A stretch of 64,000 nt of DNA. It comes from Mycolicibacterium peregrinum (lineage in GTDB: Bacteria; Actinomycetota; Actinomycetes; Mycobacteriales; Mycobacteriaceae). A program made the position numbers and the translations under genes. The DNA lies in NCBI RefSeq assembly GCF_001665785.1, contig NZ_LZSO01000008.1, positions 372,001 to 436,000 of the forward strand. The letters run 5' to 3'. The notes under the pieces were generated by a model, which saw nothing but the letters and a program-made list of their open reading frames with translations, made no database searches and was not told the origin of the DNA. Below are positions 8,170-17,310 of this stretch, in pieces (position 1 is the first letter of the stretch; each line of letters starts with the position of its first letter).

Positions 8170-8203
8170 CTGACACTTGTCAGAATTCATTGACGTCCGT
8201 CAA
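8170..8203. promoter_or_regulatory. Two tandem 14-bp operator palindromes overlapping a -35 box
   Basis: CTGACA-ct-TGTCAG (8170-8183) and TTGACG-tc-CGTCAA (8190-8203) are both perfect 6-bp inverted repeats with a 2-bp centre. Their centres are 20 bp apart, about two helical turns. The second overlaps the predicted -35 box of the monooxygenase promoter, as expected for repression by a dimeric regulator binding cooperatively. Confidence 0.65.
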
Positions 8204-8219
8204 AGTCCGCTGTTAGTGT
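8190..8219 (+). promoter_or_regulatory. Predicted promoter of the monooxygenase-hydrolase operon
   Basis: A -35 box TTGACG (8190-8195) and a -10 box TAGTGT (8214-8219) are 18 bp apart. Transcription would start near 8226, ahead of GAAGGAG (8235-8241) and the TTG start at 8249. Confidence 0.55.
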
Positions 8220-8248
8220 TCTGCATCACAATGTGAAGGAGCACTGTA

Positions 8249-9601
8249 TTGCAGCGTTCACTGCCGCGGACCGCGATCATCGGCTCGGGCATCAGCGGGC
8301 TCACCGCCGGAAAGATGCTCAAGGACTACCGCATCCCGTACACCACGTTCGAGACGTCGGACCGCATCGGTGGAAACTGGGCCTTCGGCAATCCGAACGG
8401 GCACAGCAGCGCGTACCGCTCGCTGCACATCGACACCAGCAAGCATCGGTTGTCGTTCAAGGACTTTCCGATCCCCGAGCACTTCCCGTCGTTCCCGCAC
8501 CACTCCGACATCAAGGCCTACCTCGACGCCTATGCGAATGCCTTCGGGCTGTTGGACAACATCGAGTTCGGCAACGGGGTGGTGCACGCGAAACGGGTCG
8601 ATGGCGGCGGTTGGGAAATCGAGGATCAGGCCGGCGCCCGCCGCGAGTTCGATCTGCTCGTCGTCGCCAACGGCCACCACTGGGACCCCCGGCTGCCGGA
8701 GTTTCCCGGCACCTTCACCGGTGAGCAGATCCACTCCCACCACTACATCGATCCGAAAGAACCGCTCGAGCTGACCGGCAAGCGGATCCTGGTGGTGGGC
8801 ATCGGGAACAGTGCCGCCGACATCACCGTCGAGTTGTCGTCCAAATCCCTGCAGAACCAGGTGACGCTGTCCACCCGATCGAGCGCCTGGATCGTGCCGA
8901 AATACATTGCCGGGCAACCCGGTGACAAGTACTTCCGCACCAATCCTTACCTGCCGTTGTCGTGGCAGCGCAAGATGGTCCAGTTGATCGGGCCGATGCT
9001 CGGCACCGATCCGACCATGTACGGGCTGCCGGCCCCGAACCACAAGCTGTTCGAAGCGCACCCGACGCAGTCGGTCGAGTTGCCGTTACGGCTCGGTTCC
9101 GGCGATGTCGTTCCGAAGCCGAACGTTTCCCGTTTGGACGGCGACACTGTGCATTTCGAGGACGGGACCAGCGACGTCTTCGACGTGATCGTATACGCGA
9201 CGGGTTACAACATCACCTTCCCCTTCTTCGACCCCGACGTCATCAGCGCGCCCGGCAACCACATCCGGCTCTACAAGAGGATGTTCAAGCCCGGTATCGA
9301 CGACCTGGTCTTCATGGGTTTCGCCCAGGCGATTCCGACGCTCTTCCCGTTCGTGGAGTGCCAGTCGCGATTGCTCGCGGCCTACGCGGTCGGGCGTTAC
9401 GCCCTGCCGCCGGTCGCTGAGATGGAGCGGGTGATCGACGCCGATCAGCAACTACACGGCGGACATTGCACGGACCGGCCCCGGCACACCCAGCAGGTCG
9501 ACTACTTCTACTACGAGCACGATATTCGGGTGCGCGAACTACCCGCGGGTGCCGAGCGTGCGGCAGAAGGTGCTGGCATGACCGCAGGGGTGATCGCATG
9601 A
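8249..9601 (+). CDS. Flavin-containing monooxygenase
   Basis: This 450-aa class B flavoprotein monooxygenase has FAD site GSGISG at 12-17, the family fingerprint FTGEQIHSHHY (FxGxxxHxxxY type), and NADPH-binding GIGNSAAD near 190. FMOs use NADPH and O2 to oxygenate soft nucleophiles or, in some branches, ketones. The start is TTG at 8249, supported by GAAGGAG seven bases upstream. It overlaps the following alpha/beta hydrolase by ATGA, so the two are one operon. Oxygenation followed by ester or lactone cleavage is the likely joint role (inference). Twin palindromes upstream suggest it is inducible. Confidence 0.9.
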   Translation: MQRSLPRTAIIGSGISGLTAGKMLKDYRIPYTTFETSDRIGGNWAFGNPNGHSSAYRSLHIDTSKHRLSFKDFPIPEHFPSFPHHSDIKAYLDAYANAFGLLDNIEFGNGVVHAKRVDGGGWEIEDQAGARREFDLLVVANGHHWDPRLPEFPGTFTGEQIHSHHYIDPKEPLELTGKRILVVGIGNSAADITVELSSKSLQNQVTLSTRSSAWIVPKYIAGQPGDKYFRTNPYLPLSWQRKMVQLIGPMLGTDPTMYGLPAPNHKLFEAHPTQSVELPLRLGSGDVVPKPNVSRLDGDTVHFEDGTSDVFDVIVYATGYNITFPFFDPDVISAPGNHIRLYKRMFKPGIDDLVFMGFAQAIPTLFPFVECQSRLLAAYAVGRYALPPVAEMERVIDADQQLHGGHCTDRPRHTQQVDYFYYEHDIRVRELPAGAERAAEGAGMTAGVIA

Positions 9602-10506
9602 CCCACGCCGAGTTGACGTTCCACTCGGCCGGTGACCGGTGCAGTGCGTGGCACTTCCAGGCCGCGGGCGCCGGCTTCGCCGGACCGGAGGGCAGGCCGG
9701 TCGTGGTGATGGCGCACGGCTTCGGTGGCACCAAGGACTCCGGACTGCAGCCCTTCGCCGAACGCTTCAGTGCCGCCGGCCTGGATGTGGTGGCCTTCGA
9801 TTACCGGGGTTTCGGCGCTTCTGAAGGGATACCGCGGCAAAGCGTTTCGGTCGAACGTCAGATGGCGGATTACGGCGCGGCCATCGCGGCTGCCCAACAA
9901 CTGCCGGGCGTGGACCGTCGGCGGGTCGTGCTGTGGGGGTCGTCGTTCTCGGGCAGCCACGTGCTGCGGGTGGCCGCGCAGTGCACTGATGTGGCTGCGG
10001 TGATCGGCATGACTCCGTTGACCAGCGGGCTGGCTGCCAGCCGTGCGGCCGTGGCGCACCGCGACGTCGCATCGGCATTGCGCTGGACCCTGGCCGGCGT
10101 GAAGAGTCGCGTGGCCGTGGCGGCGGGTCGGCAGCCGACGCTGATGCCGCTGGCGGCCAAGCCAGGGGAGGCGGGCGCGCTCGCCCTCGACGGGGCCTAC
10201 GAAAGCTACCGTGCGATCGCCGGGCCCACGTGGCGCAACGAAGTCGATTCGGCCATCGGCATGGAGCTGGTGCAGATCCGCACCGGTGCTGCGGCCAAAG
10301 CGCTGAAATGCCCTGTGCTGATTCAGATCGCGGACTTCGACCGGTTCGTGCCGGCCAACTCGGTGATGAAGACGGCAGTCGAGGCCAGGGCCCAGGTCCA
10401 TCACTATCCGTGCGATCACTTCGACGTGTGGCCGGGGCACGACTGGTTCGACACCGCGGCCGAGGATCAGCTGAGTTTCCTGACCCGGACGTTGGGCACT
10501 GCTTGA
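9598..10506 (+). CDS. Alpha/beta hydrolase
   Basis: This 302-aa serine hydrolase has oxyanion strand AHGFGGTKDSG near 43-53, nucleophile elbow GSSFSG, acid DFDRFVP and histidine DHFDVW near the C-terminus, a complete Ser-Asp-His triad. The family includes esterases, lactonases and dienelactone hydrolase-like enzymes. Its start overlaps the monooxygenase stop (ATGA), so the hydrolase probably acts on the monooxygenase product. It ends two bases before the converging acyl-CoA synthetase stop, with no hairpin between them. Confidence 0.88.
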   Translation: MTHAELTFHSAGDRCSAWHFQAAGAGFAGPEGRPVVVMAHGFGGTKDSGLQPFAERFSAAGLDVVAFDYRGFGASEGIPRQSVSVERQMADYGAAIAAAQQLPGVDRRRVVLWGSSFSGSHVLRVAAQCTDVAAVIGMTPLTSGLAASRAAVAHRDVASALRWTLAGVKSRVAVAAGRQPTLMPLAAKPGEAGALALDGAYESYRAIAGPTWRNEVDSAIGMELVQIRTGAAAKALKCPVLIQIADFDRFVPANSVMKTAVEARAQVHHYPCDHFDVWPGHDWFDTAAEDQLSFLTRTLGTA

Positions 10507-10507
10507 C

Positions 10508-12013
10508 TTAGTCCGGGAAAGGCCGGCTGCGGTACAGCGCCGCGACGTCGCCTGGCCGCACTTTGAGGGCGGCATTGCGGGGGAGTGCATCGACCACCGC
10601 CACCGCCACCGGCACGTGATGGCTGGGCAGTTCCTCGCGCACCAGGTCCTTCAGCTCGGCCTCGGTGGGTGCAGCAGCATCCCGCCGAAGCTCGACCGCG
10701 GCGAAGGGAACCGCGCCCAGGCGAGCGTCCGGAACTCCCAAGACGCAGGCGTCGAGCACACTGGGATGTGAGATCAGAACCCGCCGAACCGTTTCCGGCA
10801 GGATCTTGAAGCCGCCGCGGTTGATGGCACCGTCGCCGCGCCCATGCAGCGTGACGAACCCGTCCTCGTCCATCGACGCCAGGTCGGTGGTGCGTACCCA
10901 GTCCGGACCGATGACGGCGACGGCGGCTTCGAGCACACCGACAGTCCCGGCAGGTACTTCGGCGGCGGTGTCGGGGTCGATGATGCGGACGCGTACCCCG
11001 GGCAGAGGCCGCCCGACGCTGTCGGGCTTGTCCGCGCCGTAACGGCGATGCAGCTCAGGTGTCCAGCTGCATACCGATCCGGCGAATTCGGTTGCCCCGT
11101 AGGCCCACAACAACGGGATCCCATAGCGCCCCTCGAACTCCGCCCGCAATTGCGGCTCCAATGGTCCGGAGCCGCCCGAGAGACCCTCCAACGACGCCAG
11201 GTCTTCGCGAGGAACGTCGGCCTGCAGCAGCATGCGCAGGATCGCGGGCTGCACGCCCGCGCGGGTGATTTGGTAGGTCTTGATCGCCTCGACCCATTCG
11301 GAGACGCTGAACTTCTCCAGCAACACCATGCGCTTGCCGGAGCACGGCGCGGCCAGCAACTGGCAGACCCCGATGCTGCCGAACGGCCAGTACACCAAGG
11401 CCGGCGGGGTGTCCGCTCCGACCACTTCGGTGCCCGCACCGATCGTCATGCTCAGGACAGTGTGCTCAAGCACGTTGGTGGCCAACGGTATTCGCTTCGG
11501 CGGTCCGGTGGTGCCGCTGGTCAGGATGTGCAGACCGGACTTTTCCAGCGTCGGGTCGTGTCGGCTGCCGGGCTGCCGCGTCGCCGTCATACCGACCCGC
11601 AGCGGATCGCCGGACAGCACGAGACCGGCCGAGCCCGACGAAGCCACCGCGCCATGCAGCTCCGGTGTCCAGTCATCTACATCGGCGAGAACCGCAGGCA
11701 GCGCCAGTCTCTCGACGTCCCGCGCGATCGCGGAGGCGGATTGGTACGAGTAGATCATCACCACGGGACGGCGCGATGCGATGAACCCGAGGATCGCCGC
11801 CGCGTGCGCAATCCGGTTGCGCACGACGATGCCGACCGGTTCGCCCGGCCGCACCCCGGCCCCGTCCGATGCGGCCGAGATCTGCTCGATGAACTGCGTG
11901 ATCTCATTGCCCGAGTGCCATTTTCGGGCGAATTCGATGAACGGCCGGTCGCCGTACGCCTTCAGCCCGGTGGCCAGCCTGTCGGCGAAGTCCGTGCTTG
12001 TCGGGCTGGACAT
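10508..12013 (-). CDS. Acyl-CoA synthetase (FadD-type, class I adenylate-forming)
   Basis: This 501-aa ANL-superfamily enzyme activates a carboxylic acid as acyl-AMP and then as a CoA thioester. Visible motifs are A3 LTSGTTGPPKR, A5 AYGATEFAG, A7 TTDLASMDEDGFVTLHGRGDGAINRGGFK, and the C-terminal lysine in LPRNAALKVRPGDV. It is shorter than long-chain FadDs, suggesting a small or cyclic acid substrate. It starts six bases after the stop of the mycofactocin-type SDR and belongs to the minus operon with that SDR and an acyl-CoA dehydrogenase. It is similar to the synthetase at 25150. Confidence 0.92.
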   Translation of the reverse strand: MSSPTSTDFADRLATGLKAYGDRPFIEFARKWHSGNEITQFIEQISAASDGAGVRPGEPVGIVVRNRIAHAAAILGFIASRRPVVMIYSYQSASAIARDVERLALPAVLADVDDWTPELHGAVASSGSAGLVLSGDPLRVGMTATRQPGSRHDPTLEKSGLHILTSGTTGPPKRIPLATNVLEHTVLSMTIGAGTEVVGADTPPALVYWPFGSIGVCQLLAAPCSGKRMVLLEKFSVSEWVEAIKTYQITRAGVQPAILRMLLQADVPREDLASLEGLSGGSGPLEPQLRAEFEGRYGIPLLWAYGATEFAGSVCSWTPELHRRYGADKPDSVGRPLPGVRVRIIDPDTAAEVPAGTVGVLEAAVAVIGPDWVRTTDLASMDEDGFVTLHGRGDGAINRGGFKILPETVRRVLISHPSVLDACVLGVPDARLGAVPFAAVELRRDAAAPTEAELKDLVREELPSHHVPVAVAVVDALPRNAALKVRPGDVAALYRSRPFPD

Positions 12014-12019
12014 GCCGCG

Positions 12020-12841
12020 CTAGAACTGGGTCGAGCCCAGATCGACGGCGACCCGGCTGGCCGTGACATATCGTGACTCGTCGCTCGCGAGCCAGATCGC
12101 CGCGTCGGCGATGTCCTCGGGTTCGGCGAGGTAGTCCGGCAGGAACGGGGTGACCATCTGCATCAGGCCGGGGTTGGTGTCATTGGCCCGGTTGAGCGCG
12201 GCCAGCATGTCACCGGTACCCATCGGAGTGTTGACCGCACCTGGATGCAGGCTGTTCACCCGGATCTTGTGCTTGCCCAACTCTGCGGCGAAAGCCCGGG
12301 CCATACCCGCGACGGCGTGCTTGCTGGCGGTGTAGTGCACCATGAACGGCTGCATCTTGATTCCGGCGGCCGAGCTGATCAGGATGATCGATCCGCCGCG
12401 ACCGCCGTCGATGATGTGCTGGGCGCCGGCCATCACCGTGTTCCAGGTGCCGGTGACGTTGATGTCCATGACGTCCCGGAAGGATTCGGGGGTGGTCTCG
12501 TTCCACGGCTCGGGCACCGTGATGCCCGCGTTGGCGACGATGACATCGAGCCGGCCGAACTCGGCGACACCCTTACCGACGATGGTTCGCAACGCGTCGT
12601 GATCGCGGGTGTCGGCAGCGGTGGCGATGATCCGCTTGCCGGTGGCCTCGACCAGGCGCACGGTTTCCGCCAGATCCTCTGGGGTCGCCGAGTCATAGGG
12701 CACGCTCGGGGGCAGCGGTGCGGCGATGTCGACCGCGATGATGTCGGCGCCCTCGTTGGCCATCCGGATCGCATGTGCGCGTCCCTGTCCGCGGGCGGCT
12801 CCGGTGATGAAGGCGACCTTTCCGGCGAGCCTCTCGGTCAT
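12020..12841 (-). CDS. Mycofactocin-coupled SDR family oxidoreductase
   Basis: This short-chain dehydrogenase (273 aa) has nucleotide-binding TGAARGQGRAHA near 10-21, catalytic SS plus YTASK, and NAG in the core. The diagnostic feature is an insertion after the second beta strand, VDIAAPLPPSVPYDSATPEDL then VRLVEATGKR, typical of the mycofactocin-associated SDR subfamily. Those enzymes hold NAD(H) tightly and pass electrons to mycofactocin during alcohol oxidation. No mycofactocin biosynthesis gene is in the window, so that cluster must be elsewhere. ATG 12841 is supported by AAGGAGA; a longer frame lacks family sequence. Confidence 0.9.
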   Translation of the reverse strand: MTERLAGKVAFITGAARGQGRAHAIRMANEGADIIAVDIAAPLPPSVPYDSATPEDLAETVRLVEATGKRIIATAADTRDHDALRTIVGKGVAEFGRLDVIVANAGITVPEPWNETTPESFRDVMDINVTGTWNTVMAGAQHIIDGGRGGSIILISSAAGIKMQPFMVHYTASKHAVAGMARAFAAELGKHKIRVNSLHPGAVNTPMGTGDMLAALNRANDTNPGLMQMVTPFLPDYLAEPEDIADAAIWLASDESRYVTASRVAVDLGSTQF

Positions 12842-12866
12842 GAATTCTCCTTGTGGGTGGGTGGTT

Positions 12867-14048
12867 TCAGAGCTGGCGTTGGGCGGCCTTGACCAGGCCG
12901 CCGCCGATGATGAGTCGCTGGATCTCGCTGGTGCCTTCATACAGACGCAGCAGCCGGACCTCGCGGTAGATGCGCTCGACCGGGACCTCGCGCATGTAGC
13001 CGGTGCCGCCGTGGATCTGCACCGCGAGATCGGCGACGTTACCTGCCATTTCGGTGCAGAACAGCTTGGCCGCCGAGGGGGCGATGCGGCGGTCTTCGCC
13101 GGACACCCACTTGGCGGCGGCGTCGCGCACCAAGGCGCGTCCGGCCATCACTCCCGTCTGCTGGTCGGCGATCATCGCCTGCACCAACTGGAAGCTGCCG
13201 ATCGGCTGGCCACCCTGGGTGGCCGCGGCGGCGTAGGCCACTGATTCGTCGAGTGCACGTTGTGCGGACCCGACCGCGAGCGCCGCGATGTGGACCCGGC
13301 CGCGGGCCAGGGAGGTCATCGCGGCGCGGTAGCCGACGTCCTCGCTACCGCCGACGAGTGCGCTGTTCGGCACCCGGACCGCGTCGAAGGTGACGTCGGC
13401 GGTCCAGGCGCCCTCCTGGCCCATCTTGGCGTCCTTGGCCCCGACTTCGACGCCGGCCGCGTCCGCGGGTACCAGGAACACAGCGATGCCGGGGCCATCG
13501 GCATCGGCGGGGCGAGTACGGGCGAACACGACGAACAGATTCGCGGTGGGCGCGTTGGTGATGAACCGCTTCTGGCCGTCGATCACCCAGTCGTCCCCGT
13601 CACGAACAGCCTTGGTGCGCAAGCCCGCCGGGTTGGACCCCGCGCCGGGCTCGGTCAGCGCGAACGAGGCGACGACGTCACCGGAGGCGATGCCCTCCAG
13701 CCACCGGGACTTCTGCTCATCGGTGCCGAACCCCACCAGTACCTGCCCGGCGATACCGTTGTTGGTGCCGAACATCGACCGCAATGCCAGTGACGTATAG
13801 CCGAATTCCATTGCCAGTTCGACATCTTGGGCCAGGTTCAGGCCGAGGCCACCCCATTGCTGGGGAATCGCGTACCCGAACAGGCCCATGTTCTTGGCTT
13901 GCTCACGCAGGTCGTCGGGTACCTGGTCGGTGGCCAGGATCTCGTTCTCGCGGGGCACCACGGCGGAGCGGATGAAGCTGCGGGTCTGCGCCAGGATCTC
14001 GGCGAAGTCCTCGTCGCTGACTTCGGAAGTGGCCGCCGTCGTGGTCAC
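12867..14048 (-). CDS. Acyl-CoA dehydrogenase (FadE-type)
   Basis: This 393-aa enzyme introduces the 2,3 double bond into an acyl-CoA using FAD. Recognised segments are FALTEPGAGSNPAG (FAD/substrate loop), the C-terminal QIHGGTGY, and RLYEGTSEIQR containing the catalytic glutamate. It starts with GTG 14048, eight bases after GGAG. It is the promoter-proximal gene of the minus operon FadE-SDR-FadD and diverges from the SDR-thiolase-FadE operon at 14163, sharing a palindromic promoter region. Confidence 0.92.
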   Translation of the reverse strand: MTTTAATSEVSDEDFAEILAQTRSFIRSAVVPRENEILATDQVPDDLREQAKNMGLFGYAIPQQWGGLGLNLAQDVELAMEFGYTSLALRSMFGTNNGIAGQVLVGFGTDEQKSRWLEGIASGDVVASFALTEPGAGSNPAGLRTKAVRDGDDWVIDGQKRFITNAPTANLFVVFARTRPADADGPGIAVFLVPADAAGVEVGAKDAKMGQEGAWTADVTFDAVRVPNSALVGGSEDVGYRAAMTSLARGRVHIAALAVGSAQRALDESVAYAAAATQGGQPIGSFQLVQAMIADQQTGVMAGRALVRDAAAKWVSGEDRRIAPSAAKLFCTEMAGNVADLAVQIHGGTGYMREVPVERIYREVRLLRLYEGTSEIQRLIIGGGLVKAAQRQL

Positions 14049-14100
14049 AGGTGAGCTCCATTTCGTCGCGCGGAATCCGCGGGGTCGATGAATCGCCAAT

Positions 14101-14119
14101 ATCGTATATGAAATATGAT
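14101..14119. promoter_or_regulatory. Divergent promoters with an imperfect palindrome covering both -10 boxes
   Basis: The 19-bp stretch from ATCGTAT to ATATGAT is an imperfect inverted repeat. Its right end supplies TATGAT (14114-14119), a -10 box for the plus operon starting at 14163. Its left end supplies TACGAT on the minus strand (14106-14101) for the operon starting at 14048. The GntR regulator at 17311, encoded in the plus operon, is the natural candidate to bind here. Confidence 0.55.
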
Positions 14120-14162
14120 CCGGACCAGACAGAGCCCCCGCGATCGAAAGTTAGGTGATCAG

Positions 14163-14903
14163 GTGTCGTTGCTGACCGGTCAGACTGCAGTGGTGACAGG
14201 CGGTGCCCAGGGTCTGGGCCTGGCCATCGCGAAACGCTTCATCGGCGAGGGCGCCCGGGTGGTACTCGGCGACGTCAACCTGGAAGCCACCGAGGCGGCC
14301 GCCAAGGAACTCGGTGGCCCCGAGGTCGCGACCGCGGTGCGCTGCGACGTGACGTCGTCCGCCGAGGTCGAAGCCCTCGTGCAGGCCGCCGTCGAGCGGT
14401 TCGGCGGACTGGACATCATGGTCAACAACGCCGGCATCACGCGCGACGCGACGCTGCGCAAGATGACCGAGGACCAGTTCGATCAGGTGATCGCCGTGCA
14501 TCTGAAGGGCACCTGGAACGGCACCAAGTCGGCTGCCGCGATCATGCGCGAGAACAAGCGCGGCGCGATCGTCAACATGTCCTCGATCTCGGGCAAGGTC
14601 GGCCTGGTCGGCCAGACCAACTATTCGGCGGCCAAGGCCGGCATCGTCGGCATGACCAAGGCGTCGGCCAAGGAGCTCGCGCACCTGGGGGTGCGGGTCA
14701 ACGCGATCCAGCCCGGTCTCATCCGGTCGGCGATGACCGAGGCCATGCCGCAACGGATCTGGGATCAGAAGCTGGCCGAGATCCCCATGGGTCGCGCCGG
14801 GGAACCCGACGAGGTGGCCAAGGTTGCGCTGTTCCTGGCCAGCGACCTGTCGTCGTACATGACCGGCACCGTGCTCGAGGTGACCGGGGGGCGCCACGTA
14901 TGA
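14163..14903 (+). CDS. SDR family oxidoreductase, FabG-like
   Basis: This 246-aa classical SDR has GGAQGLG cofactor motif, NNAGITRD, the catalytic Ser of NMSSISG, and YSAAKAG. It resembles 3-oxoacyl reductases or 3-hydroxyacyl-CoA dehydrogenases; next to a thiolase and an acyl-CoA dehydrogenase, the 3-hydroxyacyl-CoA dehydrogenase role of beta-oxidation is more likely than fatty acid synthesis. The GTG at 14163 has AGGTGA just upstream and a -10 box at 14114. The stop overlaps the thiolase start by four bases. Confidence 0.88.
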   Translation: MSLLTGQTAVVTGGAQGLGLAIAKRFIGEGARVVLGDVNLEATEAAAKELGGPEVATAVRCDVTSSAEVEALVQAAVERFGGLDIMVNNAGITRDATLRKMTEDQFDQVIAVHLKGTWNGTKSAAAIMRENKRGAIVNMSSISGKVGLVGQTNYSAAKAGIVGMTKASAKELAHLGVRVNAIQPGLIRSAMTEAMPQRIWDQKLAEIPMGRAGEPDEVAKVALFLASDLSSYMTGTVLEVTGGRHV

Positions 14904-16117
14904 CCCGCGAAGCGGTTGTCTGCGAACCGGTCCGCACTCCGATCGGCCGCTACGGCGGCATGTTCGCATCCCTGTCAGCCGTCGAACTCGGCGTCGCCGC
15001 ACTCAAGGGACTGTTGGAACGCACCGGCGTGGCACCCGAGCAGGTGCAGGACGTCATTCTCGGCCACTGCTATCCCAACAGTGAGGCACCGGCCATCGGA
15101 CGCGTGGTGGCGCTCGACGCAGGCCTGCCGGTGACGGTTCCCGGCATGCAGGTCGACCGCCGCTGTGGTTCCGGGCTGCAGGCCGTGATCCAGGCCTGCC
15201 TCCAAGTGCGCAGCGGGGACAACGATCTGGTGGTGGCCGGCGGCGCCGAAAGCATGAGTAACGTCGCGTTCTACTCCACCGACATGCGTTGGGGCGGGGC
15301 CCGCAGCGGCGTGCAGATTCACGACGGGCTCGCGCGCGGACGTACGACTGCCGGCGGGCAGTTCTACCCGGTGCCGGGCGGAATGCTGGAGACGGCGGAG
15401 AACCTGCGTTTTGAATACGGCATCACCCGCGCCGAGCAGGATGAACTCGCGGTGCGCTCGCATCGCAGCGCTGTGGCGGCCCAGGAGTCCGGCGTTCTGG
15501 CCGAGGAGATCATTCCCGTGACGGTCCGCTCGCGTAAAGGCGACACCGTGATCGACACCGATGAGCACCCACGTGCCGACACTACGGTGGAGGCCCTGGC
15601 CAAGCTCAAACCCGTTCTGCTCAAGCAGGACCCGGAATCCACCGTGACCGCGGGCAACTCCAGCGGCCAGAACGATGCTGCGTCAATGTGCATTGTCACC
15701 ACCCCGGAGAAGGCCGCCGAGCTCGGTCTGCGGCCACTCGTGCGCATGGTGTCGTGGGGTTCGGCGGGCGTCGCCCCCAATGTCATGGGCATCGGGCCGG
15801 TTCCGGCCACCGAGGCGGCCCTGGCCAAGGCCGGCCTGCAGTTGAGCGACATCGATCTGATCGAACTGAACGAGGCGTTCGCCGCCCAGGCGCTGGCCGT
15901 GATGAAGGAATGGAAGTTCGGCGAGGCGGACTTCGAGCGCACCAACGTCCGGGGATCCGGTATCTCGCTGGGACACCCGGTCGGCGCGACCGGCGGGCGG
16001 ATGCTCGCCACGCTGGCCCGGGAACTGGATCGGCGGCAGGCCCGCTACGGGCTGGAGACCATGTGCATCGGCGGCGGCCAGGGGCTGGCGGCGGTATTCG
16101 AGAGGGTGGCACCGTGA
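14900..16117 (+). CDS. Acetyl-CoA C-acyltransferase (thiolase, FadA-type)
   Basis: This 405-aa thiolase cleaves 3-ketoacyl-CoA with CoA. The acyl-accepting cysteine is in RRCGSGLQA (about residue 91), the conserved NEAFAAQ and [13 protein letters not shown] loops are present, and the C-terminal catalytic cysteine is in MCIGGGQG. All family residues are intact and the length is standard. Overlaps of four bases with both neighbours (ATGA, GTGA) show tight translational coupling with the SDR and acyl-CoA dehydrogenase. Confidence 0.95.
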   Translation: MTREAVVCEPVRTPIGRYGGMFASLSAVELGVAALKGLLERTGVAPEQVQDVILGHCYPNSEAPAIGRVVALDAGLPVTVPGMQVDRRCGSGLQAVIQACLQVRSGDNDLVVAGGAESMSNVAFYSTDMRWGGARSGVQIHDGLARGRTTAGGQFYPVPGGMLETAENLRFEYGITRAEQDELAVRSHRSAVAAQESGVLAEEIIPVTVRSRKGDTVIDTDEHPRADTTVEALAKLKPVLLKQDPESTVTAGNSSGQNDAASMCIVTTPEKAAELGLRPLVRMVSWGSAGVAPNVMGIGPVPATEAALAKAGLQLSDIDLIELNEAFAAQALAVMKEWKFGEADFERTNVRGSGISLGHPVGATGGRMLATLARELDRRQARYGLETMCIGGGQGLAAVFERVAP

Positions 16118-17307
16118 CCAGACTTGCGCAGACCCTGGGGCTCACCGAGTTCCAGACCGAGATCGTCTCGACGGTGAGGAAATTCGTCGACAAGGAAGTC
16201 ATTCCCACTGCCCAGGAGTTGGATCACTCCGACACCTACCCGCAGGCCATCGTCGACCAGATGAAGGACATGGGCCTGTTCGGGTTGATGATTCCCGAGG
16301 AGTACGGCGGGCTCGGCGAATCTCTGCTGACCTACGCGTTGTGCGTGGAGGAACTCGCGCGCGGATGGATGAGCGTGTCCGGGGTGATCAACACACATTT
16401 CATCGTCGCCTACATGATCCGGCAGCACGGAACCGACGCCCAGAAGCAGAACTACCTGCCGCGCATGGCCACCGGCGAGACCCGCGGGGCGTTCTCGATG
16501 TCCGAGCCCGAACTGGGCTCCGATGTGGCGGCGATCCGTACCCGGGCCAAGAAGAACGCCGACGGCACGTACACGATCGACGGTCAGAAGATGTGGCTGA
16601 CCAACGGCGGCAGCTCCACCCTGGTGGCCGCGCTGGTGCGCACCGACGAGGGTGCCGACAAGCCGCACCGCAACCTGACCGCATTCCTGGTCGAAAAGCC
16701 CACCGGCTTCGGTGAAGTCGTTCCGGGGCTGACCATCCCGGGCAAGCTCGACAAGCTCGGTTACAAGGGCATCGACACCACCGAGCTGATCTTCGACGGC
16801 TACCGGGCCAGTGCCGACGATGTTCTCGGCGGTGTCACCGGGCAGGGCTTCTTCCAGATGATGGACGGCGTCGAGGTCGGTCGCGTCAATGTGTCGGCGC
16901 GTGCCTGCGGTGTGGGCATCCGGGCCTTCGAGCTCGCGGTGCGCTACGCGCAGCAACGGGAGACCTTCGGCAAGCCGATCGCCGAGCACCAGGCGGTGGC
17001 GTTCCAATTGGCCGAGATGGCAACCAAAGTCGAGGCCGCGCATCTGATGATGGTCAACGCCGCCCGGCTGAAGGACTCCGGTGAACGCAACGACGTGGCC
17101 GCCGGTATGGCCAAGTACCTCGCCAGTGAGTTCTGTTCGGAGGTCACCCAGCAGAGCTTCCGGATCCACGGCGGTTATGGATATTCCAAGGAATACGAGA
17201 TCGAACGGCTCATGCGCGACGCACCGTTCCTGCTGATCGGTGAGGGCACCAGCGAGATCCAGAAGAACATCATCAGCAAGCGGCTGCTCTCCGACTATCG
17301 GGTCTGA
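16114..17307 (+). CDS. Acyl-CoA dehydrogenase (FadE-type)
   Basis: This 397-aa flavoenzyme has FSMSEPELGSDVAA, the C-terminal FRIHGGYGYSKEYEIER, and LIGEGTSEIQKN with the catalytic glutamate. Its length and motifs fit medium or branched-chain acyl-CoA dehydrogenases. The GTG at 16114 overlaps the thiolase stop. The GntR gene follows three bases after its stop, so dehydrogenase and regulator are co-transcribed. Confidence 0.94.
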   Translation: MTRLAQTLGLTEFQTEIVSTVRKFVDKEVIPTAQELDHSDTYPQAIVDQMKDMGLFGLMIPEEYGGLGESLLTYALCVEELARGWMSVSGVINTHFIVAYMIRQHGTDAQKQNYLPRMATGETRGAFSMSEPELGSDVAAIRTRAKKNADGTYTIDGQKMWLTNGGSSTLVAALVRTDEGADKPHRNLTAFLVEKPTGFGEVVPGLTIPGKLDKLGYKGIDTTELIFDGYRASADDVLGGVTGQGFFQMMDGVEVGRVNVSARACGVGIRAFELAVRYAQQRETFGKPIAEHQAVAFQLAEMATKVEAAHLMMVNAARLKDSGERNDVAAGMAKYLASEFCSEVTQQSFRIHGGYGYSKEYEIERLMRDAPFLLIGEGTSEIQKNIISKRLLSDYRV

Positions 17308-17310
17308 ACC

